IMG/VR virus record: IMGVR_UViG_3300032288_001948
Location: 1 to 62,377 of that record
Strand: one strand, 5' to 3'
Source of the DNA: a virus
Length of the DNA stretch: 62,377 nt
Part shown: piece by piece, positions 22,047 through 31,635 of the stretch
How the letters are laid out: each line of letters opens with the position of its first letter
Position numbering within the stretch: position 1 is the stretch's first letter
Notes under the pieces: model-generated
What the model was told of the DNA's origin: nothing
Databases searched by the model: none
The model's input: only the letters and a program-made list of their open reading frames with translations
Made by a program: the position numbers and the translations under genes

Positions 22047-22814
22047 ATGAATCTTAGCGACTTGCTCGCAGAACTGCGGGAAAATATCCTCTACGACCGC
22101 TCGGACCGTGTTTCCGGCACACCGGATTATTTGTGGTCGGACGCCACCCTGATTCGCTATATCAATCAGGCGCAGAATCGTTTTGCGCGTCATGGCTTGG
22201 TCATTCGTGACGGCACTTCACAGGATGCGACGGAAGTCGTGATCCAGACCGGTGTGACCGAATACGCTCTGCATCCTTCCGTGCTGGCGGTGATCTCGGC
22301 CAAGATGCCGGGAGACACGGCGGACCTCGCCCGCGCGGGACACGCAGCGTTTCAGACTTATCGTCAGCCTGATCCGTACTTTTTCGATCCGGCTCAGCTG
22401 TCATCCATGCCGCCCGGTAAACCGCTGGCGTATGGCACAGACGAATATCTGAGCGCTGATGATTACGACGCAATTAGCGTCACGACCTTGCGGCTCTATC
22501 CCGAACCGACCGCGGACTACAACAATCAGATATTGCGGCTGCGTGTCGTTCGGCTCCCGTTGAACGAGTTGTCGATGACGACCGGGTTTAATTATCCGGA
22601 GATTCCGGCGGAGCATCATCTCGAAATGCTCGATTGGGCGGCGTATCTGGCGCTTCGCATTGTGGATGTGGATGGCGGGATGCCGGCGCGTGCCAACGAA
22701 TTTCGTGCATCTTTCGAAGATCATGTGAAGCGTGCGCGGAATACCGCGATGCGCAAAATGTTCACCCCGGCCCAATGGGGGTTTGGAAGATCGGGATTCT
22801 CATGGGAACATTGA
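22047..22814 (+). CDS. Head-tail adaptor protein
   Basis: A 255-residue product. The N-terminal DLLAELRENILYD and LWSDATLIRYINQAQNRFARH pattern, then YALHPSVLAVISAKM and the helical end LDWAAYLALRIVDVDGG, are characteristic of the phage adaptor family (DUF6682-like) that joins portal and tail. The C-terminus is GFGRSGFSWEH. The following HNH gene ends in nearly the same residues spelled with other codons, which suggests the endonuclease gene entered at this gene end. Stop overlaps the next start. Confidence 0.82.
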   Translation: MNLSDLLAELRENILYDRSDRVSGTPDYLWSDATLIRYINQAQNRFARHGLVIRDGTSQDATEVVIQTGVTEYALHPSVLAVISAKMPGDTADLARAGHAAFQTYRQPDPYFFDPAQLSSMPPGKPLAYGTDEYLSADDYDAISVTTLRLYPEPTADYNNQILRLRVVRLPLNELSMTTGFNYPEIPAEHHLEMLDWAAYLALRIVDVDGGMPARANEFRASFEDHVKRARNTAMRKMFTPAQWGFGRSGFSWEH

Positions 22815-23311
22815 CAGTTTCTCGATTGCACGAGCTTTTGCACTACGACCCTGAGACCGGAACGTGGGTGTGGCTTGTTGCGCGTACGGCGAAAGCGAAA
22901 ATCGGGACCGTCGCCGGCCGTCTGCATCATACTGGATATCGTCACATCGGTATCGACGGCCGCCGGTATGCGGCGCATCGCTTGGCGTGGCTGTATATGA
23001 CCGGGAAATGGCCTGCCGCGCAGATCGATCATGTTAATTTGATCAGAGATGACAATCGCTGGTGTAATTTGCGGGAAGCCACGCGATCTGAGAATTTTTT
23101 TAATCGTCGTGTACAATGTGATAGCGTGTCCGGAATCAAGGGACTCCGTCAACTTCCGAGCGGAAATTGGGGTGTTCGTGCGACCATAGATGGGCGCCAC
23201 CAATATCTGGGCACGTTTCCTTGCGCTGAACTCGCGGCATTTGTGCGTAGCGAGTTCGTTGATGCGCATCACGGCGAGTTCGGCCGTAATGGCTATACGT
23301 GGGAGCACTAA
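22802..23311 (+). CDS. HNH homing endonuclease (AP2/HNH type), copy 1
   Basis: A 169-residue product. ATG 22,802 lies inside the last codons of the adaptor gene. N-terminal LHELLHYDPETGTWVW, then GRRYAAHRLAWLYMTG, AQIDHVNLIRDDNRWCNLRE (HNH core: D-H, N, N) and a C-terminal AP2-like part with GIKGLRQLPSGNWGVRATID. It is clearly paralogous to the 40,794-41,288 product. The last ten residues FGRNGYTWEH copy the adaptor C-terminus. The codons for WEH supply the ribosome-binding site of the next gene. Selfish homing element. Confidence 0.85.
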   Translation: MGTLTVSRLHELLHYDPETGTWVWLVARTAKAKIGTVAGRLHHTGYRHIGIDGRRYAAHRLAWLYMTGKWPAAQIDHVNLIRDDNRWCNLREATRSENFFNRRVQCDSVSGIKGLRQLPSGNWGVRATIDGRHQYLGTFPCAELAAFVRSEFVDAHHGEFGRNGYTWEH

Positions 23312-23313
23312 TT

Positions 23314-24804
23314 ATGGCCGGTCCGTTTGATCTAACTCCGTTTCAAAAGCAAAACGTCCAATCGTGGATGCGCGGGCCTATGACAACGGACCCGAAAGCG
23401 CTGCATCCGGATATTGCAAATATGGTGCGGGACGTAAGTAAAATGTATACACCATCTGGTGAACGTCCCGTAGGTGCTGGTCCGGCGATGCAGGCGGCGG
23501 TTCAGGGTCAGGCTCTTTCGCCGGCGCAGGAACCTGTACGGATGTATCCTGCGATGTCGGAGTTGGCATCAAGTATTCCTCCGCAAGGTCAACCGCGCGG
23601 TTATTCGGGTGTACCGTGGAATGCTCCCACGGCAACAGAAGTGCGGGGACTTGGTCCCCAGTCCGCGACGCCTGATCTCCAAACACGCTACAGCGCACCT
23701 ATTGGCGCGAAGCAACCCGCACCGCCCTTGAGCGAATTTATGCAAAAGATGGCAGATACGCGGGCGCCTGTCTCGGATGTGGCGCAGAAGATGAGTGGCG
23801 CGCGCCCTCAGACTGCAACTCCGGCCGAAGATGCCCGATTCCTCGGTAAATTGGCTGGTGCGGCCGGAACTGTCGGGGCAGCAATGCAGGGCGCTCCCAT
23901 CTCCACATTGGCGCGCGGCGCCGCCGTCGCGTACCCGGCTGTCAACGCGGCCGGACAGCTATTTCAAGGATTGTCGGATGCGGCGGCCGGTCGTCCGAAT
24001 GCTACAATCGAGGCATCTCGTCCCGCCCGTGAGCAGACATATCGCGATATTGCGGCCGGGGAATATGGCCACGCTCTAGGAAGCGCCATCCGCGCAACCG
24101 GGCAGACCGGCGGTCAAGTCCTCGGCAATATGCTCACACCATTTGGCAACGTGCTTCGCGGACTTACTGGTGCGCCAGCGGCGGCTGCTGCGGCTCCTGC
24201 ATCTGCGGCGCCTCAAGGATTGTCGGACCAGCAGTTCACACCGGGTGGACTCGGAGCGTATACCACGGCCCGCACGCGCGCGACGCCGTTAGATCAGGTT
24301 GTGGCGGCGCCCCCTGAAGTGACCGTCCCTGCGGCTGCCCCGCAAACATCGGCACCGGCGGCTACTGCTCCGACGCGATCAACTGTTAATGTCATTCGCG
24401 GCGGTCGAGCCCCCACGACATATGACGTGTCACCCGGCGTTCCGATTGGCACCATTGTGCGTCCCGAGGCGCCACGTTCACCGGCGCAGGCTGTTGTGGG
24501 GGATGCAATGTCTCAGCCGCTTTTCCCCGGTGATCGACCGGATCAACCGTTGGCTGTTCGACAAGCGATCGCGAACCTTGTGAAGTCGGCGAGTCCTCGG
24601 GCGCAGACGGCGGCTGATCGCGCTCGTGCGGCGGCTATGACAGATTACGATCTGGCGAATAAATATGAGCTTGATCCGTCACCAGACGCGCAGGCAAAGG
24701 CGAAGGTTTATAGGAAGCGTGCCGAAGATATGCTGAAACTGCTGTATCCGGCGGCAAGTGATCCGATGCGTGATCTACTTCGGCAGTCGCAAGAGGCAGA
24801 GTAA
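23314..24804 (+). CDS. Internal virion protein candidate
   Basis: A 496-residue product; ATG 23,314 follows GGGAG encoded in the end of the HNH gene. Begins AGPFDLTPFQKQNVQSWM. Ala/Pro/Gln-rich, low-complexity central and C-terminal parts (APAAAAAAPASAAPQ), a helical stretch with AGAAGTVGAAMQGAPISTL, and a final helix YRKRAEDMLKLLYPAASDPM. The place between adaptor and the 2044-residue protein, and its composition, suggest a protein packed in the head and ejected with DNA. No enzyme motif. Confidence 0.6.
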   Translation: MAGPFDLTPFQKQNVQSWMRGPMTTDPKALHPDIANMVRDVSKMYTPSGERPVGAGPAMQAAVQGQALSPAQEPVRMYPAMSELASSIPPQGQPRGYSGVPWNAPTATEVRGLGPQSATPDLQTRYSAPIGAKQPAPPLSEFMQKMADTRAPVSDVAQKMSGARPQTATPAEDARFLGKLAGAAGTVGAAMQGAPISTLARGAAVAYPAVNAAGQLFQGLSDAAAGRPNATIEASRPAREQTYRDIAAGEYGHALGSAIRATGQTGGQVLGNMLTPFGNVLRGLTGAPAAAAAAPASAAPQGLSDQQFTPGGLGAYTTARTRATPLDQVVAAPPEVTVPAAAPQTSAPAATAPTRSTVNVIRGGRAPTTYDVSPGVPIGTIVRPEAPRSPAQAVVGDAMSQPLFPGDRPDQPLAVRQAIANLVKSASPRAQTAADRARAAAMTDYDLANKYELDPSPDAQAKAKVYRKRAEDMLKLLYPAASDPMRDLLRQSQEAE

Positions 24805-24806
24805 AC

Positions 24807-27800
24807 ATGCCGTTCGTTGACGAGAATCCATATTTCGCCGGCGCTGCACCGCAGCAGGATGCGACGCCTTCGCGGGAAATTGATTTCTCGCAATATCCCA
24901 GATTTGCCGAGCAGTTCGCAGCGAAAGAAGCCCCGGCGCGAGGTGTATTCGGTCCCGGTTTGCGTGCAGGATTCAATGAGCTTCAAGCTATGGGCGGCGC
25001 CGCGGCGTCGGCTCTTGGCGGTGCTGTAGGTTATCAGCCCCTTCAAGAATGGGGTGCTGATGTCAGCCGCGCAAATCAGGCGGAGGCCGCCAAGTACGGA
25101 CGTCCTGATCTTGAGACAGCTCCATGGCGTGAGGGCGGCGCCGGTTGGCTTCCATGGCTTGGGTATCAGGCCGCGAAGCAAATCCCGTTGGCCGGGGCCA
25201 CAATGCTCGGCACAGCGTTGTTTCCTGAAGCCGCTGTTCCTGCTGCTTTATCGCGCGCCGGCGCCGCTGTGCCTGAACTTCTTGGTGGTGGCGGTTTGCG
25301 GGCCGGTATGTCGGCGGCAGAGACTGCTGCGGCGGAGACTGCGGGTAAACAGTACGCCAAAAGTTTCTTGGGCGGTTCCGCGGTCAACCTGCCGGTGGCT
25401 GCTGGCAGTATGTATCAGGAAGCGATGGATCGCCCCGGCGGCCCGACGCAAGAAGACGCGATTAAAGCGTTGGCGATGGCGCCCGCGTATGCCGCGACAG
25501 AAGGTCTGGGCGGCGCGCTTGGCCGCGGGATTATTTCTGAGGCGGCGACCAAAGGCATTACCGCGACTGTGGGGCGTGCAGCTCTGCGTAGTGCGGTCGA
25601 GGAAGGCCCGACCGAGGCAGCCCAGACGGCGATGGAATTGTCGTTCCGTCCCGATATGTCGCCGGCGCAGAAAGCTAGTCAGATCGTCGATGCTGCATTG
25701 ACTGGCGCCGCGGTCGGCGGTGTTTTTGGTGCGGCTGGCGGTGGCGTCAACGCCGCCATGAACCCCATGCGCGCTACGAAAGATGTGGCGCCGAACCAGC
25801 TTACAAACGACGACATCCTCAACTCAGTGGACCAGACACTCGGTCCGCTGCCGAATGCGCCGGCCCAACAGGCAGATACCGAGCAGGTGACGGCTCCCGC
25901 CACACCATCTGAGCCTGCTCCGCCGCCAATGATGGCGCAGATTACCGAGGCTGAAGCTCCGGAAGCCGTGGCGAAGGAAGAATCGGCCGCAGCCGCCGAA
26001 CGCGTCGAGAAATTACAGACTTCGGTCGCTGACGCGATGGACGGCGGTGCGATCGCTCAGAATGTGAAAGTGGTCCAGCGGGTGCTGGGTGATGCACAGT
26101 CCCTGCCGGATGCGATCAGTAAATTTCTTGATATTCAGGATCAGGCCGACCAGAAGAAAGGCGCAGCCGCTGGTAGATTGACCGCTGCGCAAAAGAAGAT
26201 TGGTAGCGCGCTTGGCATTACGGACTCAGATGGTCGTCCGCTGGATATCGACGCTGAGATCAGCACTCTGACGCAGCAATTGACGGCTGCGCAGACGCCG
26301 CAGGCTCGTCAGCAGATTACGAATCAGATTGACCGGCTCGATCTGATTCGACCGGTTATCGAGGAAGTACGGGCCAGCCGCGCCGCGCCTGTCGAGTCCG
26401 TCGCGCCGGCGCCTGAAGAAATGCTCACTCCGCCTCCGCGCGAGGCCGCTCCGGCAACTGAGGAAGCTCCGGGTGCACGAGCACCAGCGGCTGCGCCCGC
26501 GGTGACATTAACTGCTGAAGCGGAAGACCTGCTGGCAAAGGGTGGTATTCCGTTCAAGGTCACGCAGAACCTCGCCAAGATTGCCAAAGAGAACGGCATC
26601 GAGGTCAAGGGCGCGAGCGGCGCCGAAGCTCAGCGAATCGTTGCAGAACTTCAAGCGATCAAGGACAGCCAGACGGCTGCACCAGCCACGGAGATTCCCA
26701 GTGCCATTCAAGAGCAAGGCCCAACGGGCGTATATGTTCAGCCAGCTCCCGAAACTGGCGGAGCAGTGGGCGAAGGAAACGCCCAAGGGGGCGAAGCTCC
26801 CGGAGAAGGTATCGGGGCGGCCTCAGAAACCCAACCAGAAGTCCCCACCACCCCCCCGTCAGAAGTAGCACCGCCCGCGGCGCCTGCGCCCTCACCGGCT
26901 GCTCAGACGTTTATGCAGCAGCAGGGCATCAAGCAGCTTTCGCCGGAAGAACGCGTCGCTGCACGCGAGCGGCAGAAAGTCGAGGAGGCGGCGTTTCTTC
27001 AGAAACGTCAGGCCCAGATTCGCGCGGCCAATGCCAAGAATGCTCAACGCGGCGGCGTGACGGCAGCACCCGTGGCGCCAAAGGGCATGACGCCCGAAGA
27101 ATTTCTTGCACGACGCAATCGCGAGCGTCCGTCGATGGGGGCTCTAGGCGAAGAATCTGAGTTAGACCGCGACATTTCGTCGCTGGTTGAGAATAACGCC
27201 AGCGGCAAACAAGTGCTGGATTACCTTGGGCAGCACGGAAAGACTGAGTTCGATCGGCTTCTTGCTCAGCATTTGTCTCGACTCGGCGTATCGCCGTCGA
27301 TGCAGTTCGAGGATGTCAACAACCCTGATCTTCAGCTTGATCGTGAGCAGGCCGCCGGACGTGAAATCCTCGGCTCGTACAACGTGGAGCAGGACCGCAT
27401 AAACTTATACAGTCGTGCGGGTTCGGCGCAGGTCACGCTGCATGAGGGAATACATGCTGCAACCGACCGTGCGATCCGCACCAGTTCGCCGGCAGCGCAA
27501 AAACTGAAAGATGTCTACTCAGAATTTATGGCGCGGCCGGAGCAGTATGATCGGTCGACCCCGGCGTATGACAATGAAGCCGAGTTCATCAGTGAAGCGT
27601 TCAGTAACCCGGATTTCCGTGAGTTTCTGAAGACGTTGCAGGTCGGCCCCAAGAATCTATGGGAAAAATTTAAGGACGCGGTGTTCAAATTGCTGCGGAT
27701 GCCGCAGCGTGCGCGCACGGTCTTTGATCAGGTGATGGAAGTGGGTGAGCCACTATTCCAAGAGAACCAGCAGACGACCATGGAGGACGTTTATCGCGCC

Positions 27801-30800
27801 ATGGGCGAGGAGCCTATTAACGAGTCACCATTCTCTGTAAACGAGCAGCTCGGTAAGATCGCGACGACGCTCGGTAAAGTGGCCGATAAGTTCGATCGCA
27901 CTGCGTCGCTCGGCGTTGCCGCTCGTCAGACTATACTGGGGTGGAACTCTATCACTCACATGGCGACACGTTACGGTAAACTGTTCACCTCTGGCGGTAC
28001 GAACTGGATACAGAAATACGCGGACTATAATCAGGAGCGTGCGGCGGTCGCGGCGCGTATGTCTCAGCTGTTTAAGAATGTGTACGACGATTACAAAGCG
28101 CTCGAAAAAAAGAGCGCGGCGGTCGCCGAAACATTTCGCAAACTCATGGCGTTGACCGAGTTCAATATCGACTGGCGTAAGTCGTGGGATGCGCAAACGT
28201 GGCTGCACGATCAGCCTAACAGCAAAGATTTACAAAGGCTGCACGCCGATATGCGGCGTGAAGGCGGCCGGTTGGACGCCGATACGAAAGGGTTGTTCGA
28301 TCGGTTCGAGGCGGTAAACAACGTCACGCGATATGCGCAGATGTCGTTATCACTTTACAACATGATCGTGGCTGACCCGGCTATGGCGAAGAATATCGCC
28401 AACTCTGATGTCGACCCGATTGACGAGTTTTTGCAACAGTCGTCACTCCACGAGAATCCTGCCGAAGCTCAAACTTATTGGCGGAAGACGCTTGAGAAGC
28501 AGCTGGCTGCGGCCGACCCGTTCATTAAGGCCCAGAATCGGATCATGAGGAAGGGTGCAACTGCGGCTGAACGCTCGAAAGCGCGGCAGATTCTTCAGCC
28601 TCTGTCGCAATTGGTTGACTCGACCAAGCAGACGATGACGGTGATGAAACAGTCGCCAAACTTCCATCTCGGGCGGTTTGGCGATTACATGGTTACATTC
28701 CAGATTAAGAAAGACGAGGCGGGCATCGACGCTGACGCTCAACGCCGCGTGGCTGCCGCCATGGATGCCGCAGGTGTACAAGCTCAGCTTTCACCGGAGA
28801 ACAACAATCCGACCGTGTTTGTGCGTGTCGAGACGATTGAGCAGGCTAAGAAGCTACAGGAGCTTGCTCGCGACATGCAGAAGCGCGGATGGCTTAATCC
28901 GGATGTAGAGCCTAAAGCGGGACTGCGCACGGATTCAGAGTTCAGGGATATCGCCAACCCGCAATGGCTCCAGAAATATATCGAGGCGCTTCAGTCTGAG
29001 ACGTTTGAGGACGAGGGACTCACGGGCGAGGCGGCGGAGCAGGCGATTAAAAACCGCAAGCAGATGGTTCAGCAGGCCCGCGAGCTATATCTGAATATGT
29101 TGCCAGATAACGCGTTGGCGAAGGTGTTGACTGAGCGTAAAAGCATCGCCGGCTACTCACCGGACATGATGCGCAGTTTCGCATTCCGTCATCAGATCGG
29201 CATGAACACGATCGCGAATCTAGCCACGATGCACAATATCGCAGGCTCGCTGACCGAGATGCGCCGCATCATCAACGCTGCCAAGACGGGCGACGTGCAG
29301 GATACGGTGAAGCTCCAGAATATCTTCAATGAGATTTCGCAGCGTGAAACCGGTCGATCGATGCAACCTCAGAATAGCTTCTGGGACAGCGTTCGCGCGT
29401 TCAATCACGCGTACTTCTTAGGCGCATCACCGTCGTACGTACTGGTCAATATGACCCAGCCCGGCGTCTTGTTGTGGCCCGAATTATCTAAGCAGCATGG
29501 CTATGTAAACTCGGGTAAGGCGATTGCCTCGGTTACGCCGACCGCGTTTAAGGTCATGGCGGCGGTCATGAAGGTTAGCAAGTCGGCCGACGCGATCATT
29601 ACTGAAAAATCGTTGAAGGCATCCGGCGTGGACGAGGCGACCGCTGATTTTATCATGCGCGTGGCAAACACCGGTAATCTTGATCTTGGCAGTACATCAC
29701 GTGAGTTAGGGCGCGTTGTCGATAAAGAGATGGATTCGCGCACCGATCAGCTCCTGCGTTGGGCGGCGGCGGCTGGGTATTATTCTGAGACGTTTACTCG
29801 TCTGTCGGCGGCGCTTGCCGCGCGAGAATTGTATCAAAACAAGTCCGACACCGAAGGCATGATGACTTATGTGAATAAGACCATCAACGAGTCCATGCTG
29901 AACTATTCGTCATGGAATACGGCCCGTCAGATGGGCAAGATGGGTGTGGCGGGCGAGTACACCCCGGTCATGTTCAGCTTCATGACGTATCAGGCGCAGG
30001 TGCTTGAGAAAATGTATCGTGAGCTGCGGGATGCGTTTGGTGGTTCGCCAGAGGCGCGGAGATTCTTGCTTTCGCACGCCGCTGCACTGACGGTCCTGTC
30101 GGGATCGCTCGGGCTGCCATTCGCTTCGGTCGCGGCGCGAGTATTCGATGGGCTCAAGGATGCATTCGGGGACGACGATGAGCCGTCAGATGTCAAATCG
30201 GCATGGCGGAATTTTCTCGCGGATATGTTTGGCAAAGAGGTCGGAGAAGTTCTGGCGCGCGGTGTACCGCGGGCGCTCGGGTTTGACGTCTCAAGCCGTG
30301 TGGGTGAAGCCGATCTGGCGCCGTTTAGCCGCTTCCTGACCGATCGCCGGGAATGGCGGGATGCCGCTCAAGACATGGCGCTCCGGACACTCGGGTCACC
30401 GGTGAGCATGGCGCTCAATATTCTTGAGGGAGGCACGCAGTTTGCGCGCGGGGATGCGATTGAAGGGCTCCAGAAGATGGTGCCAAACAGTCTCAAGGGA
30501 CCGATCGCCGCGTATCGCATGGCCGAGGATGGCCGGTATGTCGACAGTAAAGGTCGCGAGTTGCCGATGGAGCCGGGCGCACAAGATGTCTTGATCCAAG
30601 CGCTCGGATTTACACCACAGGCGAAAGCCGAGTACCAAGAAGCCAGCATGGCGCAGACAGTCCGCAAAGGGCTTCTGACGCGCGAAGGTGCGACGCTTCG
30701 CGATCAGTTGGTGGACGCCATCATGGATAATTCGGCCGACCGCGATCGACTTACACAGAAGGCGGTGGCTTATGATCAGGCCCATCCGGACCGCCCAATC

Positions 30801-30941
30801 CTGAAGTCGGTTGCGTCTACGATTAAACGACGGCGAGAAGGTCTGGCGTTATCGCGCGCGACTGGGGCGCCGCTTGGAGTCAAACCGCAAGATGTCGGCG
30901 CGCGTGGACTGACAACATATATGAATGTCGACATGCAGTGA
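24807..30941 (+). CDS. Large polyvalent internal virion protein with HExxH domain and LPD38-like end
   Basis: A 2044-residue product. N-terminal region with Gly/Ala-rich amphipathic helices (about 40-320), then a long Ala/Pro/Glu linker region (about 330-800). At about 840-960 is a zincin-like part with VTLHEGIHAATD (HEGIH at 879-883). A long helical region follows (1030-1700), and a C-terminal part with TVLSGSLGLPFASVAARVFD resembles LPD38 of phage polyvalent proteins. Such giant proteins are carried in the virion and enter the cell with the genome. The linker codons also encode a small gene in another frame (26,701-26,868). Confidence 0.8.
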   Translation: MPFVDENPYFAGAAPQQDATPSREIDFSQYPRFAEQFAAKEAPARGVFGPGLRAGFNELQAMGGAAASALGGAVGYQPLQEWGADVSRANQAEAAKYGRPDLETAPWREGGAGWLPWLGYQAAKQIPLAGATMLGTALFPEAAVPAALSRAGAAVPELLGGGGLRAGMSAAETAAAETAGKQYAKSFLGGSAVNLPVAAGSMYQEAMDRPGGPTQEDAIKALAMAPAYAATEGLGGALGRGIISEAATKGITATVGRAALRSAVEEGPTEAAQTAMELSFRPDMSPAQKASQIVDAALTGAAVGGVFGAAGGGVNAAMNPMRATKDVAPNQLTNDDILNSVDQTLGPLPNAPAQQADTEQVTAPATPSEPAPPPMMAQITEAEAPEAVAKEESAAAAERVEKLQTSVADAMDGGAIAQNVKVVQRVLGDAQSLPDAISKFLDIQDQADQKKGAAAGRLTAAQKKIGSALGITDSDGRPLDIDAEISTLTQQLTAAQTPQARQQITNQIDRLDLIRPVIEEVRASRAAPVESVAPAPEEMLTPPPREAAPATEEAPGARAPAAAPAVTLTAEAEDLLAKGGIPFKVTQNLAKIAKENGIEVKGASGAEAQRIVAELQAIKDSQTAAPATEIPSAIQEQGPTGVYVQPAPETGGAVGEGNAQGGEAPGEGIGAASETQPEVPTTPPSEVAPPAAPAPSPAAQTFMQQQGIKQLSPEERVAARERQKVEEAAFLQKRQAQIRAANAKNAQRGGVTAAPVAPKGMTPEEFLARRNRERPSMGALGEESELDRDISSLVENNASGKQVLDYLGQHGKTEFDRLLAQHLSRLGVSPSMQFEDVNNPDLQLDREQAAGREILGSYNVEQDRINLYSRAGSAQVTLHEGIHAATDRAIRTSSPAAQKLKDVYSEFMARPEQYDRSTPAYDNEAEFISEAFSNPDFREFLKTLQVGPKNLWEKFKDAVFKLLRMPQRARTVFDQVMEVGEPLFQENQQTTMEDVYRAMGEEPINESPFSVNEQLGKIATTLGKVADKFDRTASLGVAARQTILGWNSITHMATRYGKLFTSGGTNWIQKYADYNQERAAVAARMSQLFKNVYDDYKALEKKSAAVAETFRKLMALTEFNIDWRKSWDAQTWLHDQPNSKDLQRLHADMRREGGRLDADTKGLFDRFEAVNNVTRYAQMSLSLYNMIVADPAMAKNIANSDVDPIDEFLQQSSLHENPAEAQTYWRKTLEKQLAAADPFIKAQNRIMRKGATAAERSKARQILQPLSQLVDSTKQTMTVMKQSPNFHLGRFGDYMVTFQIKKDEAGIDADAQRRVAAAMDAAGVQAQLSPENNNPTVFVRVETIEQAKKLQELARDMQKRGWLNPDVEPKAGLRTDSEFRDIANPQWLQKYIEALQSETFEDEGLTGEAAEQAIKNRKQMVQQARELYLNMLPDNALAKVLTERKSIAGYSPDMMRSFAFRHQIGMNTIANLATMHNIAGSLTEMRRIINAAKTGDVQDTVKLQNIFNEISQRETGRSMQPQNSFWDSVRAFNHAYFLGASPSYVLVNMTQPGVLLWPELSKQHGYVNSGKAIASVTPTAFKVMAAVMKVSKSADAIITEKSLKASGVDEATADFIMRVANTGNLDLGSTSRELGRVVDKEMDSRTDQLLRWAAAAGYYSETFTRLSAALAARELYQNKSDTEGMMTYVNKTINESMLNYSSWNTARQMGKMGVAGEYTPVMFSFMTYQAQVLEKMYRELRDAFGGSPEARRFLLSHAAALTVLSGSLGLPFASVAARVFDGLKDAFGDDDEPSDVKSAWRNFLADMFGKEVGEVLARGVPRALGFDVSSRVGEADLAPFSRFLTDRREWRDAAQDMALRTLGSPVSMALNILEGGTQFARGDAIEGLQKMVPNSLKGPIAAYRMAEDGRYVDSKGRELPMEPGAQDVLIQALGFTPQAKAEYQEASMAQTVRKGLLTREGATLRDQLVDAIMDNSADRDRLTQKAVAYDQAHPDRPILKSVASTIKRRREGLALSRATGAPLGVKPQDVGARGLTTYMNVDMQ
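26701..26868 (+). CDS. Overprinted 55-residue protein inside the 2044-residue gene
   Basis: In the +1 frame, GTG 26,701 is preceded by GGAG at 7 bases. The product begins PFKSKAQRAYMFSQLPKLAE, then QWAKETPKGAKLPEKV and a basic Pro/Gln tail. This matches a widespread small phage/plasmid protein type (P-F-K-S-K-A-Q-R-x-F/Y-M-F ... E-T-P-K-G ... L-P-E-K-V). In the big frame the same bases give a low-complexity Pro/Glu/Gly linker (residues 632-687), so the small gene is probably the older one. Function unknown. Confidence 0.7.
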   Translation: MPFKSKAQRAYMFSQLPKLAEQWAKETPKGAKLPEKVSGRPQKPNQKSPPPPRQK

Positions 30942-30946
30942 TCGTT

Positions 30947-30974
30947 TTGAGTTTACAGTTGATTCATGTAGAAT
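30947..30974 (+). promoter_or_regulatory. Rightward promoter candidate before the tail genes
   Basis: TTGAGT (30,947-30,952), 16-base spacer, TAGAAT (30,969-30,974) in the context ATGTAGAATCGT. A nearly identical element, GTTTTG then ATGTAGTATCGT, lies at 35,145-35,178. Confidence 0.5.
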
Positions 30975-31004
30975 CGTCGCGCTATAGCAATAGGAGACGC
31001 CATC

Positions 31005-31427
31005 ATGGCATCGTTTAACAAATTCTACCCGTTCGTTGAGGCGTTGGCTGAGAAAGTCCATGATCTCGGCGCCGACACTCTCAAGATCATGCTGACCAAC
31101 ACGGCGCCGTCTTCGGCGAACGCGGTCAAGACAGACATCACGGAAATCAGCGCTGGTAATGGCTATACGGCGGGCGGCAATACGGCGGCTGTCAGCTCCA
31201 GCTCGCAGACGTCTGGCACCTACAAGCTGGTTTTGTCGGACCCGTCGACGTGGACGGCCTCGGGCGGCTCGATTGGCCCCTTCCGTTACGCGGTGCTCTA
31301 CAATTCGACGGCCGCTTCCGGCAACCTGATCGGCTGGTGGGATTACGGCTCCTCGGTCACGCTGGCGGATGGCGAACAGTTTACGGTCGATCTTGATCAG
31401 TCGAATGGCGTCCTGACGCTGGCGTAA
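31005..31427 (+). CDS. Tail/virion protein, conserved
   Basis: A 140-residue product with LKIMLTNTAPSSANAVKTDI, then EISAGNGYTAGG, GGSIGPFRYAVLYN and LADGEQFTVDLDQSNGVLTL. Blocks of this order mark a common phage virion protein found among tail-fibre genes. AGGAG upstream of ATG 31,005, and TAATG overlap with the next gene. Probably part of the tail or its appendages. Confidence 0.7.
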   Translation: MASFNKFYPFVEALAEKVHDLGADTLKIMLTNTAPSSANAVKTDITEISAGNGYTAGGNTAAVSSSSQTSGTYKLVLSDPSTWTASGGSIGPFRYAVLYNSTAASGNLIGWWDYGSSVTLADGEQFTVDLDQSNGVLTLA

Positions 31428-31627
31428 TGCCGACTCCCGCGACTTATACCCTCTCGGCGCTGCCGGGGGGGTTTGCCTTATCCGGCGCCGCTGCATCGCT
31501 TGAGAATGGCTGGGGTGGCGACGGAGTTTTTGTATGGGTGACGCCCGAGATCGAGGCGAACGTGTTTCCAGTTGCGGCGACAGATGCTAATGTATCTGCA
31601 CCGAATTCGATCTTCCGCTGGGAGTGA
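31427..31627 (+). CDS. Small protein with one G-x-F-x-L-x-G repeat
   Basis: A 66-residue product starting at ATG 31,427 (TAATG overlap). Residues 6-25 (TYTLSALPGGFALSGAAASL) form a single unit of the repeat found 21 times in the 35,401-37,131 product and about six times in the 42,907-45,255 product. The rest is strand-rich (GVFVWVTPEIEANVFPVA). Probably a tail component related to those proteins. Confidence 0.6.
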   Translation: MPTPATYTLSALPGGFALSGAAASLENGWGGDGVFVWVTPEIEANVFPVAATDANVSAPNSIFRWE

Positions 31628-31635
31628 TCACCGAC

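Noticed and set aside
24807-30941. The 2044-residue protein as an N4-like virion RNA polymerase
   Set aside because: It is large and carried with an N4-gp56-like capsid, but I see no RNA polymerase motifs; it has a zincin-like motif and a polyvalent-protein end instead.
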